A program made the translations under genes and the position numbers. From positions 8,127,001 through 8,191,000 of the forward strand of contig OY987266.1 of NCBI GenBank assembly GCA_963920665.1: DNA of 64,000 bases, in the 5' to 3' direction. The DNA comes from Straminergon stramineum. Lineage: Eukaryota > Streptophyta > Bryopsida > Hypnales > Calliergonaceae. The notes below the pieces were generated by a model. That model made no database searches, was not told the origin of the DNA, and saw only the letters and a program-made list of their open reading frames with translations. This document shows, piece after piece, positions 12,390 through 24,645 of this stretch (positions within the stretch are counted from its first letter, which is position 1; each line of letters opens with the position of its first letter).

Positions 12390-13240
12390 ACATCCCACAA
12401 TTACAATTTGAAAAGATGAGTTAAAATTTTTTTACTTCTTGTTTTGTTAAAACATACTCTAAGAAACTAAAAAAGAGCCTCCTACATTTTAGGAGTAAAT
12501 CAAGTGTTGATAGATTTGTTTTTGTTGATCTGGCAATAAAAAGATTGTCTCCATTGATTTTGTAGTTTAGGGTGATTGTTAGAAATATCTATTCTATTTA
12601 CGTGTCACAAATTGCAAATAAACCCATTGAACCTAGTTGAAGTATAATTTTGGATACATTGATCCAATGTACCATAGTTGAGTTCAATGGTTCATATTTT
12701 TGTTGTTTTTAATAATCTAATAATAGAAAAAGTCATGTTTTAGTTGACTTGTCACACTTGAAAGTACTTCTAAGCACCTAAACATATGAACTTTGAACTA
12801 AAATCTTGGGAGCACAATCTTCTATTGCCTTGCACACATATGTTTTGAAAATATTAAAAAAAAAATTACAATGGTGCAATGATGAAAACCATTTAAGTGG
12901 AAGCAATTTCTATATGATTTTTGGATAATTTTCCTATTTTCTATAGATATTTTCCTTATGTTCTAAAGATCCTATACTTTTTCAAATATCCTACTAAGAA
13001 TATTATTCAACACCTGATCTCCATAGTACACAAGTTTTTAGGATTGTAAACATCAACCATATTTTTTTAGTTGTTCGAAAATTCAATTATTGTTTTAAAG
13101 TGCTCTAAAAAATCATTGCAATCTAGGCAATATGCAACTAACGGAATATGTGTTTCTTGCAATCACCAACATGAATCAACAGAATTAACAGTTAGAATGC
13201 TTTGGCATGAAATTGAAGTAGGTTCACGTGATTATCAGTA
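12390..13240. other. AT-rich intergenic DNA
   Basis: I see no open frame, RNA or repeat boundary in this stretch. Confidence 0.4.
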
Positions 13241-14788
13241 AACAATCTGAACTGACGCAGAAAAATGAACCTTTCAGTTACCCAAAGCTTTGACTCCCAG
13301 CCAGCTGAGCTTGTTCCACGTGTTCCTTGACTCTGACCTGAAACCAGGGGAGTAAGCTTAGGTTGAGTTAAATCTCGCCTAATTCAGCCAGTCACTGCAA
13401 CCTTTTGAATCTCAGGTGACCATAATTCAGGTGCTAAAACTACCATTAACTCATATCAGATGCACTCCGCGGGCTTTGGTCACGCCTGCAAACTGAGTTA
13501 TGTTGCAAGTAGTGGTGCGCGTGGTGCGCATGGCAGTTATTGGAGGACCAGAGGTTGCAGGCGCTGGAAACAGAAGGATTGCACATAGCCACACGAAAAT
13601 TAGGCATTGAGCTGAAGTGATTTCGAAGCGACTAAAAACACTCAGGCGACATTGAAGAAGACCACCTTCCATGACCAGAAGTGTAATATCTGCAAAAAGG
13701 CATGGCCTACGTAGCTTTACCTGCAGTCCTAAAAATTGTGACCTTGCAGTTATCCAGGAAGAAATAGAGCCTCTGAACAATCTGCAACAAGGACTCCAGA
13801 CGATGCATCTTCTGAAGTGCTGACATGAAAATTACGAAGAACGAGCCTATAAACTCTTCTGAATTGAACACCACCACTCAATTTTGGAGGATCTTCAATT
13901 AGTACACATGGACGGTTAATTCGACAATCTCACCTTTCGAATGGGGCACAGAACCGAAACAGAAGCATCACCAAATGTAGGAAAAATCCTGGTGAAATAG
14001 CACGGCAATAATGTGAGAGGTTGGCTGCAAGGCGAAGAACACAAAAAAACCGTGTTGCAAAAGACTGCTAACCTCATTCAATTCACAAAAGAAAGAATCG
14101 AAGTGGCAGTGCACGAGGGAAAATCGATGCATCTGGCAGTGCGGACCAGCGCACAACGATCAAAAGAATTCAATGGCGTAAACGACGGACTCATAGAGAA
14201 AAATTCTCAGCAAATCTCACAAGAGTGGGAGGTTGTAATAGCAAATGGGGCAAACATGGAGCAAGTTCGTGTCTGGGCCCATGGAAGCTGGCAACAATCC
14301 AACCGAGTCCGGTAAGCATATATGTTTGCAGCACTTTTAATATGATCTGCGAAGCACCGGTACCGGGGATATGTTATCAATAGAGGATCCAAATTTGATC
14401 ACCAAATTTGTGTGTAAAGTAGGGCTACCTGATTACTCCTGCCGACACCCAACCCTCTCTAATAACACACTCTGTAAATTGCACATTCCCAGTATATCCT
14501 GAGAATCTCTCCTAATGTAAATACATCAGATAGGACTTCATCTACAAGTCAAGTTCTGAGCACCTGTGTAAATAGCACATTTGTCCCCCAAAGATAGAGA
14601 GGGTTGGGTGGATTTCGTTGCTCCACGAAAAACTTAATTGAAAACCTAGACCGCAAGCAATAAGACGTAGTTACTAGATCAAACCACCAACACCAATGGT
14701 TGATTTTATATGCTCATTGTGATTAAAGATTTTTTCTCTCATTAATGCATTTAGCATTAAATTAAGATGAAAATCGAAATTTGCAGAG
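13241..14788. promoter_or_regulatory. GC-richer island upstream of the Tudor-domain gene
   Basis: Composition rises sharply relative to the flanking transposons. It contains two unconfirmed frames: a minus-strand one at 13672-13451 with a hydrophobic LIFVWLCAILLFPAPATS segment that looks like a signal peptide, and a plus-strand one at 14013-14315. Neither resembles a known family. The last part, ending in TTTGCAG two bases before the ATG at 14789, looks like the 3' end of a leader intron. I infer promoter and leader for the downstream gene. Confidence 0.4.
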
Positions 14789-16665
14789 ATGGAAATTTGC
14801 ACCTCCCCAGATCCCAACCTTCAACAGAGCGAGGCCTCCACGGAAGCCTCCAGCAGTGTCCCTTTCTATCAAGGAGGCCCGTTCAGTGTTGCTGCTGCGG
14901 ATGTTGAGGTAACTCGCTGAGACACATTTCTGATAATACTAAGGAATTTTGACTTTCACAACTACATTCCCACGTAACATTCTTTAGCAGTTCCAAGAAA
15001 TCACCCTTCTCCACTAAAGATGGCAACCAATCAAAAAAATCCTCAAAAGTCTAACATTCACTAATGAGAGCACCTGACTTACTTCGTATGTGTCAACAGT
15101 TATCAAGCCTGAAAGATGACGAGTCGGGCGAAGAAAGAGGAAAAGAGACACAAACAACTCCCACTCCCACGCCCTCTACATCCCAGCAGCTATCCTCATT
15201 ACATGCATTCTTGAAGGGGCCAGAAAAGGTTCACCTGAAGAAGTCACAGCAGGCATCACCTTCAACTGCAGGCAACCGTGGACCTCTGAAAACATTCTGT
15301 CGAAAATCCAAACAACCTCGTATTTCGTCACCTCAACGATTGCTTCATCATCAAACCCCTAATAAAGTGGACGCTGAATCAGCCAAAAGAAATAGAACCC
15401 AGCAGAAGGAATCATCGACCTCGTCTCCTTCTCAATTCTCTCCATCTCAAGCTCGAGATGAGAAAGCACAGATGGACGATGAGGAAGAAGCTCCTTCGAG
15501 TGAAGAGCCAGAGGAGGATAATGTCAAAGTAGAGAGTGCCAAAGATGGAGAGGACTTGATGCACCCCTCTGCACAGAAGATGCTGTTGTTCGAGCTGGAC
15601 CGCAAACGGAAGGCGCCGGCTGGTTTGCCAAGCTTGGCCGTTGAATGCATGGGTGCCTCGCGCTTAAAGCTCAAAGCACGAACATCACTAGAGAAAACAA
15701 GGTCTTACTCCCCGTCTCCGTCTCCCTCTTATCTCACCGAAGCTTAGAAGGAATCCAAGGCCAAACGAATTTATTTCAGAAATTCAACCTTTCAGACCTT
15801 ACGATTGAATAGTTCAAGGTTCAAACAGTTGGGACTGCAGTCAATTCACCTAGTTGCACGTAATAACGACCACAATAAACCGGATTCCAGGAAAAACGAT
15901 TGCTCGTATTTTGACAATGAAGTTATCCATTCACTCATAAGGTTTTCAAATCAATTTTTTCTTAAAAGGACAGAAACAACCGGGAAAACGCTACCCAGCA
16001 GATTCAATACGGGTCACCATTAATCCTAGATATATCCCTACTTTGCACTCCCACTTAAAAGGATAAAACCTAATGTTTGAGCATCCTCAAATCAAAGGTC
16101 ACGACCCAGACGTGAGGAACAACTGAACCAGGAGTTTCAAGAAGTTCTGGGTGTACCCTTTGATCAGTACGCTGATTTAACGTGTCTGTATATGATGTTC
16201 TGGAAGGGGCAACAGTGAGGGAGGATCGAGGAAGGCATCGCTGGATTTAGGTGAAGCAGTAATAGGCAGGCGTGTAAGGAAGACAATTGGGAGTCGAAGT
16301 ATTGTTGAAGGGCATGTAGCTTCGTACGATGTCTCGTTACGTCTATATCAGGTACTACAGCTCCCCCTCGATAACAATATATCAGTAGCATACAGCATAG
16401 ATCTAAATCTATTGTGTAATCGAAGGATGACAAAACCATGTGGAATTTGCAGATAGAGTATAATAACGGGAAAGAGGAAGCAATGAAATGGCCTGATCTA
16501 GAACTCTGTTTAGTTGACCAAAGTAAAACCAGCAGTGCTCCGGTCGAGGAAATCAAAGGGACAACCACGGCCCTGAGGAAATCCTTGCGCAATGCACCAA
16601 GAGTCAAGAAAGTAGAGGAGTTTGTATATACCAAATCGAAGGTTAGAAGTCGTAGACAGAAGTAG
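14789..16665 (+). CDS. Protein with disordered N-terminus and C-terminal Tudor-like domain
   Basis: Five exons with matching phases: 14789-14908, 15100-15701, 16098-16150, 16251-16351, 16453-16665, giving 362 residues. The first two thirds are low complexity, with Ser/Pro/Gln runs, an acidic block (DDEEEAPSSEEPEED) and basic patches (FELDRKRKAP), suggesting a nuclear, unstructured region. Exons 4-5 encode a beta-barrel pattern, IGRRVRKTIGSRSIVEGHVA, then SYDVSLRLYQIEYNNGKEEA and MKWPDLE. This is the V/IGrrVrk...G.V.sYd...Y.v.Y.nGk.E...W.dLe signature of Tudor-like readers of chromatin marks. The tail is again basic (ALRKSLRNAPRVKK, KVRSRRQK). A shorter reading ending at a stop at 15747, without the last three exons, is possible because the exon 2 donor (GTCTTA) is weak. 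The gene converges on the B12D gene. Domain call is good; the specific role is unknown. Confidence 0.7.
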
Positions 16666-16916
16666 ATGCTCACATTATTCTAGTAGCAAACAGAACAAGG
16701 TTTTGTTTACGAAGCACCTCAATGAAACCTAAATTATTGGCAAATTTCTGCACAACTTTGAGGGCTTCTTTTGCTCCTAATCACAAGGAAACTTGAGAAT
16801 TGATAACAATAAAGCTAGGACCAGCTCTTAACTTTCCAACCATATCCATGAAAATACAGTTGAGTAACAGTTCTAAATACTGATCACCCAATTGTGTATG
16901 TCTAAAACCATAGCCC

Positions 16917-17748
16917 TTACTTGGCGCCTGAAAAGTAGTTGTTGACACCAGGCATAATCTGTGGCTCGTGCTTGGATACAAACTGTCGAAGACCGTGCAT
17001 CTTGTAAGCTTCCCCTTCCTTGTAATTTTCTAGCACTCCCGCTGCCCTGTCCTCCTTTGAAATTCTGTAGAAATACAGCCTTAAGTGCCAATCCTTAACA
17101 ATGCATCGTTACAAGGGAGTGTGGAGGCAGAAGAAGTCCGTGTTTCTAACATACGCCACTCAATTTCCACAAATAAATTAAGAAACTAATAAATAAAAAG
17201 CCACATAAAACATGTAGTATGTCTTGCAGTAACTCAAATAGCCGGAGTACTTACTCCTGTAACCAAACAACAAAGGGAATTTAAATATTGGAAGGAAAAA
17301 GTTAAGGTAACAAGCACCTGACGTCGGGGTTGATGGCGAGGTTGCGGGCCATCGCGTACCCACAAATGCCAAGGGCTGATCCGATGGCAAGAAACAACGG
17401 ATAAATCTGCAATTCCCAAACCAAATCAAGATCAGTAACATCCCCAAGCACCTTTCAAAAGCAACCAGAAAAAACATCCACCTACAATTAACCTCCACAA
17501 ACGAAACCCCGGCCACATCACCGAACTAAGTACCACAAACGAACCTGAACAGCAGGGCGAACAAGAAACCCCGAAACCCCAAACATCAACCTCCAAATCC
17601 AAATCCACCTAACAACATCCACACAAAACAACCCAAAACCGAAACCCTAACACAAGCCCTCAGAATCGGAAGACGCCGTAAGTGCAGTTGTGAAGTGATC
17701 TACCTCAGGCTTGATCCATCGCTTGGCGAACGGCACCTTAGCTGCCAT
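16917..17748 (-). CDS. B12D: B12D / NADH dehydrogenase MLRQ-subunit-like mitochondrial protein
   Basis: Three exons, 17748-17704, 17406-17318 and 17064-16917, join in phase 0 then phase 2 to give 93 residues, the usual B12D size. The product starts MAAKVPFAKRWIKPEIYPLF and has one membrane segment (LAIGSALGICGYAMARNLAI). It continues NPDVRISKEDRAAGVLENYK and ends HEPQIMPGVNNYFSGAK. The PEIYPLF, NPDVRISKE.RAAGVLE and QIMPGVNNYF motifs are family hallmarks. Family members are small single-pass proteins of the mitochondrial inner membrane, linked to complex I/complex IV (MLRQ/NDUFA4-like), and often respond to low oxygen or iron. Splice sites are all GT-AG. It is convergent with the Tudor-domain gene, about 250 bp between stops. 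A pyrimidine/GA-rich GC-high stretch at 17750-17990 is the likely promoter. Confidence 0.93.
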
Positions 17749-18177
17749 GGCGTTAAACACAAATGCAGCGAGCGGCTAGGCACGAGACGGCAAGCAAGCA
17801 GATCCGGCAAGAAAGCTAAAGTAGCAACAATTGCAAGGAGCAGCGGCGTGGGAGGAAGAGTCTGGAAAAGGAATATGAGAAAGCCGGTTATCGATGAAGG
17901 AAGGCTTGGTCTAAGAGAGAGAGCGGCTGGGCGGGTTCTGGTCCGGCTTGGTGGACACGAGCTCGCACTTTCCTAGAAGGTTCTCTGGAATAAATATAGA
18001 ATATTCGGATACATTCTTCTTATCATATGTGCTTCCTCTCCCCTCTTTCTGGAACCTTCACAAAGCATCGTCTCAAATTTTCCCCCAAATCAACTTTGAA
18101 TTGTGCAATCACATTAGATATAAATTTAACGTATTGTTAATTTGTATGACTTTTATATCATTGGCATATATTTTTAA

Positions 18178-19100
18178 CCCCTAAAGTTCCATGGCTATGT
18201 TTTCACCCAAAATGTTCTAAAACTGTCATTTTTAGTACAAGTACAAAAATTTTGAAATTTTTTTTTAACACATTTAACTGTATGATCTTGTAGTATGCTG
18301 ACTTGAGAACATGTGGTAAAAATTTCAGAAATTTTCACCTCGTGCATTGCAAGATATAAGCATTCAAATTCTCTAAAATCATTTTTTTTGGCTAGCCAAA
18401 AACAAGGTAGCTGCACTTCACAAGCTCACTTTTCTATGAAAAATTGTTCAAAATGGTGGTGCTTCTTTGGATTCTTTTTCCTACACAAGTTGGCCCCGTG
18501 ATGGAAAATTTTCAAATCATTTGGAATTGTACAACATATAGAAAAAAAATAGTAAGTAGAAAGAAATAGAGAATGATTCGAAATACTAAATTGTTACAAA
18601 TTTCGTTATGGAATTCAAAAATCGGCCAATCCCAATGGTTGTAATTTTATAATAAACAATCTACATACTATGATTTTATTTTTTTCCAAAAATATTGAAA
18701 ATTGAGTGAAATAAAGGACTTCAAAGTTTATTTTAGAGTAGAGAATCCATAACTACCCGCAAAGAAAAAATCCTCATAACTTTTGACTCATTGATCAAAA
18801 TGGAATGATTCAAAGCTTTCTACATATATATAACTCTAGAAAACCAATTTCAAATTTTTGTTTATGAAAAAAGTGATTTTTTCTAATGTGACTAAACTGC
18901 CCATTTATGAAAAAAAAATAACAAATTAGGCCATAACTTTTGACTCATATTACCAAATGTTGAGAAATTTAGTGCATGTGAAAGATATTCCTTGTCCCAC
19001 CTTCTCTTATAATTTGGGCAAAAAATATGGAAATCTCTAGTCACATGTACCTGCCCAAAATTGCTATATAGCCAAAAAACACATGGTGGTCCTTTAGGGG
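18178..19100 (+). mobile_element. Family C TTAA-flanked element, copy 2
   Basis: 923 bp between TTAA at 18174-18177 and 19101-19104, with ends CCCCTAAAGTTCC and CCTTTAGGGG. It matches the copies at 21789-22713 (same orientation) and at 11456-12385 and 42240-43165 (reverse) along its length. No coding capacity. Confidence 0.87.
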
Positions 19101-19104
19101 TTAA

Positions 19105-20363
19105 GATGAATTTCATATTAATTAATATTTTAGTAATTTTACAAAAGTTGTAGCTTCAAGAAGTTGTGATTTTAGCATTGATTTTGATTGATATTTCAAC
19201 TTTTATTATTTAATATTAAACCAAATTTTTTTTTTAATTTTAAACAAAATGAGAATTAAGGGTGGTATTAAATTTCACTTTATGTCAAATGAACTTCATA
19301 TGCCAATGGCAAGGTTTTCCTTCTTGATTACAAAGTAACTATATCTAAAATGGATTCAATTTTGCATTTGCATGGGTCTTATTATTAAAATGTGTTGATT
19401 TTTTGGAGGTCTACTTGGCAATTGAAAAAAGATTCTTGATTATCTTAGCTTGTAATTTTTCTAATTTAAGCATTCAAAGAGTTTATTATATTACACTATA
19501 AACAAGACTGTAGATATGACTATTTAGTAAGAAGAATAAAATTAGATGTACTTAGCTTACTTTACAAAAATAAAAGTGTGCAAAAAGATACTATAGTATA
19601 TTGAAAGCTTTGAATGCAAAATTTCTATTTTTAATTCATACATTGAAGAACTAGACAGTTCTTCATATCACTACAAGAGAAAGGGGTGTTTTAAGTATAG
19701 TCCTAGTAGTAGAATCCCATAAGTATTGACCTTTTAGGAGATTTTTAATAAATTTTTATTAAAAATATATGTATTTTCAAAGTACTCATTCGTCATCAAA
19801 TTCACTGTGCAAGACCTCCCCTTTTCACACAAAATTCCAAGAATGAACATCTACACTTTTGTCTTATATAGCCAAAGGATTCATCCATCACACTTTGGGA
19901 CCTCTACATTGTTAGAAGGTTAGGAAGGGACTGACCTTTACAAATGATATACTCAATGGTTTTGTCAAGGCAAAGCAAGACAACATCTATACCTTTAATG
20001 CCTTAAATGAGGTTGGTTGTTTTGTTTATTTGTTATGGTAAGATCTCGTAGACCGAACGTCCCTCAATCATGTTCTTGGAGGCATTAAAAAGTTGTTTGT
20101 GAGAATGACTGCATAGCCACTTTGTTTCGTGACATTTGGACCTACAATGTGAATGCTATTGAATTTCAAATTTTTTATGAATTATAAAATTATATATAAC
20201 ATTACTTCTACTTTTTATTTAGACTATTGCAAAGGCATAGGGCACTCTTCCCCGAAATGAAGGTTAGATTTGACAAAATTTAAGTCATTTTTCTAAAAAG
20301 GTACCACATGTCATCTTGTGAATGGTGTGAGGTGACATGGATCCCTTAGAATTTCTTTTATAT
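19105..20363. other. AT-rich intergenic DNA with a decayed family A fragment
   Basis: About 19776-19905 resembles the middle of family A (CAAGACCTCCCCTTTTCACA..., CACTTTTGTC..TATA) without ends. I see nothing else here. Confidence 0.45.
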
Positions 20364-20367
20364 TTAA

Positions 20368-20584
20368 CCCTTGAACACCGTCTGGTAACTATGAAAATCA
20401 GGCATTTTGGAACCGTGTGACATCATCCACTTTGAAAAAAAAATACCCAGTGGGAGTCAAACTACTGTAGAAGATCTCCTTTTTCCACCCCTAATTCTGA
20501 GGATGAATAGTTGCAACTCTATCTTACAGAGGAGAATTCCTTGACGTTCATCGGACAAAAAATGTCCACTGCGTCATTTAGGGG
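20368..20584 (+). mobile_element. Family A TTAA-flanked MITE, copy 3
   Basis: 217 bp between TTAA at 20364-20367 and 20585-20588. Starts CCCTTGAACACCG and ends CATTTAGGGG. Same internal order as copy 1, including the 'gaaccgtgtgacatcatcca' and 'gatgaatagttgcaa' landmarks. Confidence 0.85.
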
Positions 20585-20588
20585 TTAA

Positions 20589-21040
20589 AGAAGAGATGTT
20601 TGCAACAGCTTTGCCTTGACCAAAGGCAAGTGGCAATTGGACACGCCCTGGAATCCGCTCAACCTCACTCCATCCCTGATAGACAGCGAGCTTCCACACC
20701 GAAAGTGTCGTGTGCTCATTCTTGGTCACAGTCTAATTGTCGCCGTGCCAATGCCCTACTGTAGACCACGGAACCCTAAACCATGCGGTGACAATGCATC
20801 TTCGTCATCAAAAAACTGAGAGAAAAGCCAGACAAACAAAACGCCGCAAGTAAGCTAACTTAGCCGCATGCCACATCCATTGCAACAGCTAAGGTAACAG
20901 GAAGAAGAAGATGTAGACTCAACATACACCCTGATTCCTCCCAATTCAACCCAAGTTGACAAGCATGACAATCTAATTAAGAGCGAGTGTGTACCGGAAG
21001 GAGGTTGGGAGGCAACCCATTCCTCATCGCTGCACCCTTC
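20589..21040. other. GC-rich island without an identifiable gene
   Basis: A sharp rise in G+C compared with both sides. The longest frames (67 aa plus strand, 63 aa minus strand) resemble nothing I know. It may be the promoter/leader remnant of a lost gene. Confidence 0.35.
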
Positions 21041-21044
21041 TCGC

Positions 21045-21770
21045 AATGTATGCTACTCTCTTTCTGCCCAAGAGGAGATGACATGACAGTGATTAATTAT
21101 GGCACAGTTCCTAGTACTGTTGTGGCACATTGTGATTGTTTAAAACACTCTCAATATTGCAATTAATCTTTGGTGGGAAATATAAAGGTCTATAGTAGAA
21201 CTGCCCATTACTAGCCATTTAAGCATTTTGTGCATAATTGATCTGGAGTAGTAGAAGGCATTGTTAAATTTTTGCCATCGGTAGAGAGATAGAAATGATG
21301 GGCATTGTCAAATTTTCATAAATTTTTTCCTTCTATTCAAATTGTTATGAATTTTAGAAGCCAAAAGTTGGCTTGGTCCCATCCCCAATCTATAGATTCT
21401 TCCATCACTGCTCATGTGAAGAAGCTCTCAAAACCAAGCACATGTATCATAATAGTGATGGTTGGAAGCTGATGGGAAACCAAAAAACTAATGATTACTT
21501 AATGGTCATCTCTCTATTGAATTTTCCATTACCTATGTATTGACCATGGGTCTTGGCTGGTCATGGGAGGTTCTACCATATATGATTGACTAGAGTGGGA
21601 GGAATGGAATCTTCCACTCAAAAATTCACAATAATTATGTTTTGAAAAATTAAAATATGGAAAATTATGGAAACCTTCTTAACTCTATTTCTACACATTG
21701 GAAAATTCCCCCCCCCCCCCAAAGAAAATCGCCCTCTAGATAGGTGTAACTACTTAAGTGGTTGGAAATG
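21045..21770 (+). repeat. Repeat X, copy 1 (interrupted by family H copy 2)
   Basis: 21045-21192 plus 21579-21770 together match 53528-53865 in reverse complement (shared words: AAGAGGAGATGACA, ATTAATTA.GGCACA, GAGGGCGA/TCGCCCTC, CTACTTAAGTGGTTGGAAA). The break between the two parts is exactly the family H insertion. A run of 12 C at about 21709-21720 lies inside it. Confidence 0.7.
21193..21578. mobile_element. Family H non-autonomous DNA transposon, copy 2
   Basis: 386 bp with ends TAGTAGAACTGCCCATTAC and GGGAGGTTCTACCA, flanked by TA on both sides. The uninterrupted site is preserved in reverse at about 53706-53722, where repeat X reads GGTCTACATGACC with a single TA. This supports a TA target duplication. 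Confidence 0.8.
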
Positions 21771-21788
21771 GGTTGCCTCCCTTATTAA

Positions 21789-22713
21789 CCCCTAAAGTTC
21801 CTTGACTATGTTTTCACCAAAAACGTTCCAAAACTGCCATTTTTAGCACAAGTATCAAATTTAAGAAAAAAAACATTTTTGAACACATATAACCGTAGGA
21901 TCTTGTAGTAAATTGTTTTGAAAGTATGTGGAAAAAATTTCAAAAATTTCCACCGTGTGGATTGGAAGATATTAACATTTGAAGTGACAAAAATCAATTT
22001 TTTTGCCCTGCAAAAAACCGGGCAGCAACCCTTTAGAAGGTCACATTTGTATGAAAAAATGTCCAAAATGGTGGTGCATCTTTGGATTCTTTTTTCAAGG
22101 CAAGTTGGCTATGTTCTTGAAAACTTTCGAATCATTTGGAATTGTACAACATATAGGAAAAAAATAGAATGTAGAAAGAAGTAGAGAATAATTCAAAATA
22201 CTAAATTGTCAAAAATTTAATTATGGAATTGAAAAATTCCAATCCCAATGGTTGTAATGTTGTAATAAACAATCTACATCCTATGATTTTATTTTTTTCA
22301 AAAAATATTAAAAATTGAGTTAAATAAAGGACTTCAAAGTTTATTTTAGAGTACAAATTCCTTAATTGCCCGCAAATTGAAATTCCTCGTAACTTTCATC
22401 ATATTGATCAAAATGGACTGATTCAAAGCTTTCCCCATATACATAAATATAGAAAACCAATTTCAAATTTTCATTTCTGAAAAAAGTGATTTTTTCAGAT
22501 TTGCCCAAGCTGCCCGAGTTGAGAAACAAACAACATTTTGCATCATAACTTTTTACTTGTATACTCAAATGAAATGAAATTTAGCATGCATCAAAGATAT
22601 TCCTCGTCCACACCTTGTCAAAAAAATTCAGCCTAAATGAGTCAAATCTCCGCTCACATGTACCAGCCCAAAAAAGTTATGTTGCCAAAAACACAAGGCC
22701 GGTCCTTTAGGGG
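21789..22713 (+). mobile_element. Family C TTAA-flanked element, copy 3
   Basis: 925 bp between TTAA at 21785-21788 and 22714-22717, ends CCCCTAAAGTTCC and GGTCCTTTAGGGG. By eye it is the closest relative of copy 2. No coding capacity. Confidence 0.87.
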
Positions 22714-22717
22714 TTAA

Positions 22718-23651
22718 GGTAAAACAACCCATAGTGATGAGAATTTGGAGTCTGTCCTCATGCCATTGCTGAAATTTTTCAAATTTTTTCCCTTGGAAAT
22801 ACAAGTGTGAGAAATAGTAAGAGCAATTGAAATTCTATTTTTTAGACAAAGTATGACTTTGTTATGAATTTTGAAGTGATCTACCCAAAAGAGTTAGTAG
22901 GCTACCTGATAACCAACAAAAATTGTATCCACTGTGCTCATCTTAATCACCTGAAGCAGTCCAATAATTTCTAATGTAGAAGGCCTTGAACGTTATTTAT
23001 ATTCTTGGATTAATTTTGCAACGAAAATGTGCATCTAAAACCATAATTTTCACATACAAACGAGTCCAAAGTCAAACTGCAAAGGTTGACAAAAACTTCA
23101 AAAAATAGAGTTTGATTCAAGGAATTTTAGGAGGTAATAAGATATGACAACCACAATATAATACCAAAATTTTTGGTCTTTTTCAAAGTGAAGGGATCTA
23201 ATTTTAATGTTCTTGCAAAGGACGAAACTAAAGGAAGCACAATTAATGAAGACATACACGACATATAAGGTAACCGCACCTTAAAGTGTTCAAATAAGAA
23301 TTTGAACATGTTTCGTAACATTCAAGTGTCTTGTTTTCTATTGGATCTTGTTGGTTGTTGAAAGAGGATTTTAGATTCTTGGCATGTAAACTCTAGACAC
23401 TATCCAAGGACACTATTAGTACGAATAAACTAAAAAATTTCAAACTGTTGATCATAGGTGTCATCCAAATTAATCATGGGCTCTTGTGTTAAGATGTTAT
23501 ATATTACTTTTAGGCAAAAACTTGTAGGGTCAAGTTTAACATTGTTGCCATCTTTTGTAATCACCTTCCTACAAGTATTGGAATCCATGTCAATTTCACT
23601 ACTATGCGAGCAATCAACACCTCAAGGGTACAACAAGGTTCAAATGAGTTA
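22718..23651. other. AT-rich intergenic DNA
   Basis: Short frames only (82 aa or less), with no recognisable protein or repeat boundary. Confidence 0.4.
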
Positions 23652-24037
23652 TGGTAGAACCACCCATTACCAACCACTTAAGCATTTTGTGCATGATTTG
23701 GAGTAGTAGAAGACAATGTAAATTTTCTACCCTATCCAAAGACAGAAATGATGGGCATTGCCAATTTTTCATTATTTTTCCCTAAAATTCAAATTACTAC
23801 GAATTTTGGAAGCCAAAAGTTGGTTTACACCCATACACAACGCATAGTCTTCCATAACTACTCATCCAAAGACTACTTTGACTCTCAAAACAAAGCACAT
23901 GTGTCACGACACTGATGGCTAGAAGATGGTCAAAAACCAAGAATTGATGGTTAAAAATTAGTCATTGTCTTTATTGAATTTCCCACTACCTATAGATTGC
24001 CCATAAGGGCTTGGTTGGGGAATGGGTGGTTCTACCA
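23652..24037. mobile_element. Family H non-autonomous DNA transposon, copy 3
   Basis: 386 bp with the cleanest family ends, TGGTAGAACCACCCATTACC at the left and its inverted form GAATGGGTGGTTCTACCA at the right, each beside TA. It lies about 280 bp downstream of the stop of the DUF7748-like gene. Confidence 0.8.
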
Positions 24038-24318
24038 TACATCATGACCAACATAGTCGCAGATAGTCAAACACTACGAAAGAACCACATCTCAATCCTG
24101 ATAAAAATTTATAACAGTCACTGCGCAAATGCTGAGCTTTCTGAAATCCTGGATACAAGGCCCGGTAGGGTGTGACCAAGCTCCAAGTTTTGAACTACTG
24201 TAGCAAAATTGTGACTATACCTCTGAAAGATATGAGCACCCAACTCATTCCAGGAAATTATCAAAAAAGCTAACCCTCAGAACACACAACAACACCTGCT
24301 TCACAACTGAGGATGTGC

Positions 24319-24645
24319 TCAGGGTCCCTTCACAACTTCAAAGTACATGGCCGGTGGGGGCGCCCCATTTGCCGGTGGAGGAGGTCTCTTGGTGACGACA
24401 GTGAGCTCTCTGTTCTTCAGCAGATCATCTGAAGTGATAATGATGTTAGTAAAGTTGTTGTTACCGTCGTACACTTCTAGCATGCGGCCGGTGTCAGAGG
24501 GCTTACTCCTTATCATATACTCTCCTTTGGAAGCCAGAGTAATCGCAGGTGAGCGATTACCGCTTGCACTGACGGGCACGAGCTGAATCGTTTCTCCAGT
24601 GTCGTTCACCACCTTCGTCATGTTCTTGCTCTGTTTCCTGACCAT
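24319..24645 (-). CDS. DUF7748-like small plant protein
   Basis: Single exon of 108 residues from the ATG at 24645. The longer frame extends only through a non-ATG codon. It begins MVRKQSKNMTKVVNDTGETI and contains LTVVTKRPPPPANGAPPPA near the C-terminus. The order 'TKVVNDTG.tI.LV', a middle predicted beta-rich part (MIRSKPSDTGRMLEVYDGN), and IIITSDDLLKNRELTVV matches my memory of the plant DUF7748 family, of unknown function. No signal peptide or membrane segment. The C-terminal proline/glycine linker is a local feature. Because an AG/GTACTTGG boundary lies just upstream, a leader intron is possible. Confidence 0.65.
   Translation of the reverse strand: MVRKQSKNMTKVVNDTGETIQLVPVSASGNRSPAITLASKGEYMIRSKPSDTGRMLEVYDGNNNFTNIIITSDDLLKNRELTVVTKRPPPPANGAPPPAMYFEVVKGP

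Noticed and set aside
13451..13780. Minus-strand frame with signal-peptide-like stretch (possible small secreted peptide)
   Set aside because: No family resemblance, no secure splice partner and no conserved cysteine or hormone motif; kept only as a note in the upstream region.
14013..14315. 100-codon plus-strand frame before the Tudor gene
   Set aside because: Not recognisable and does not connect in phase to the gene; probably leader or chance.
17178..17516. 112-codon minus-strand frame over B12D intron and exon 2
   Set aside because: Reads through splice sites in the wrong frame relative to the B12D product.
21709..21720. Run of 12 C
   Set aside because: Simple homopolymer inside repeat X; length may be a sequencing artefact.
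24347..24586. Glycine-rich 79-codon plus-strand frame
   Set aside because: Antisense to the DUF7748-like coding exon.
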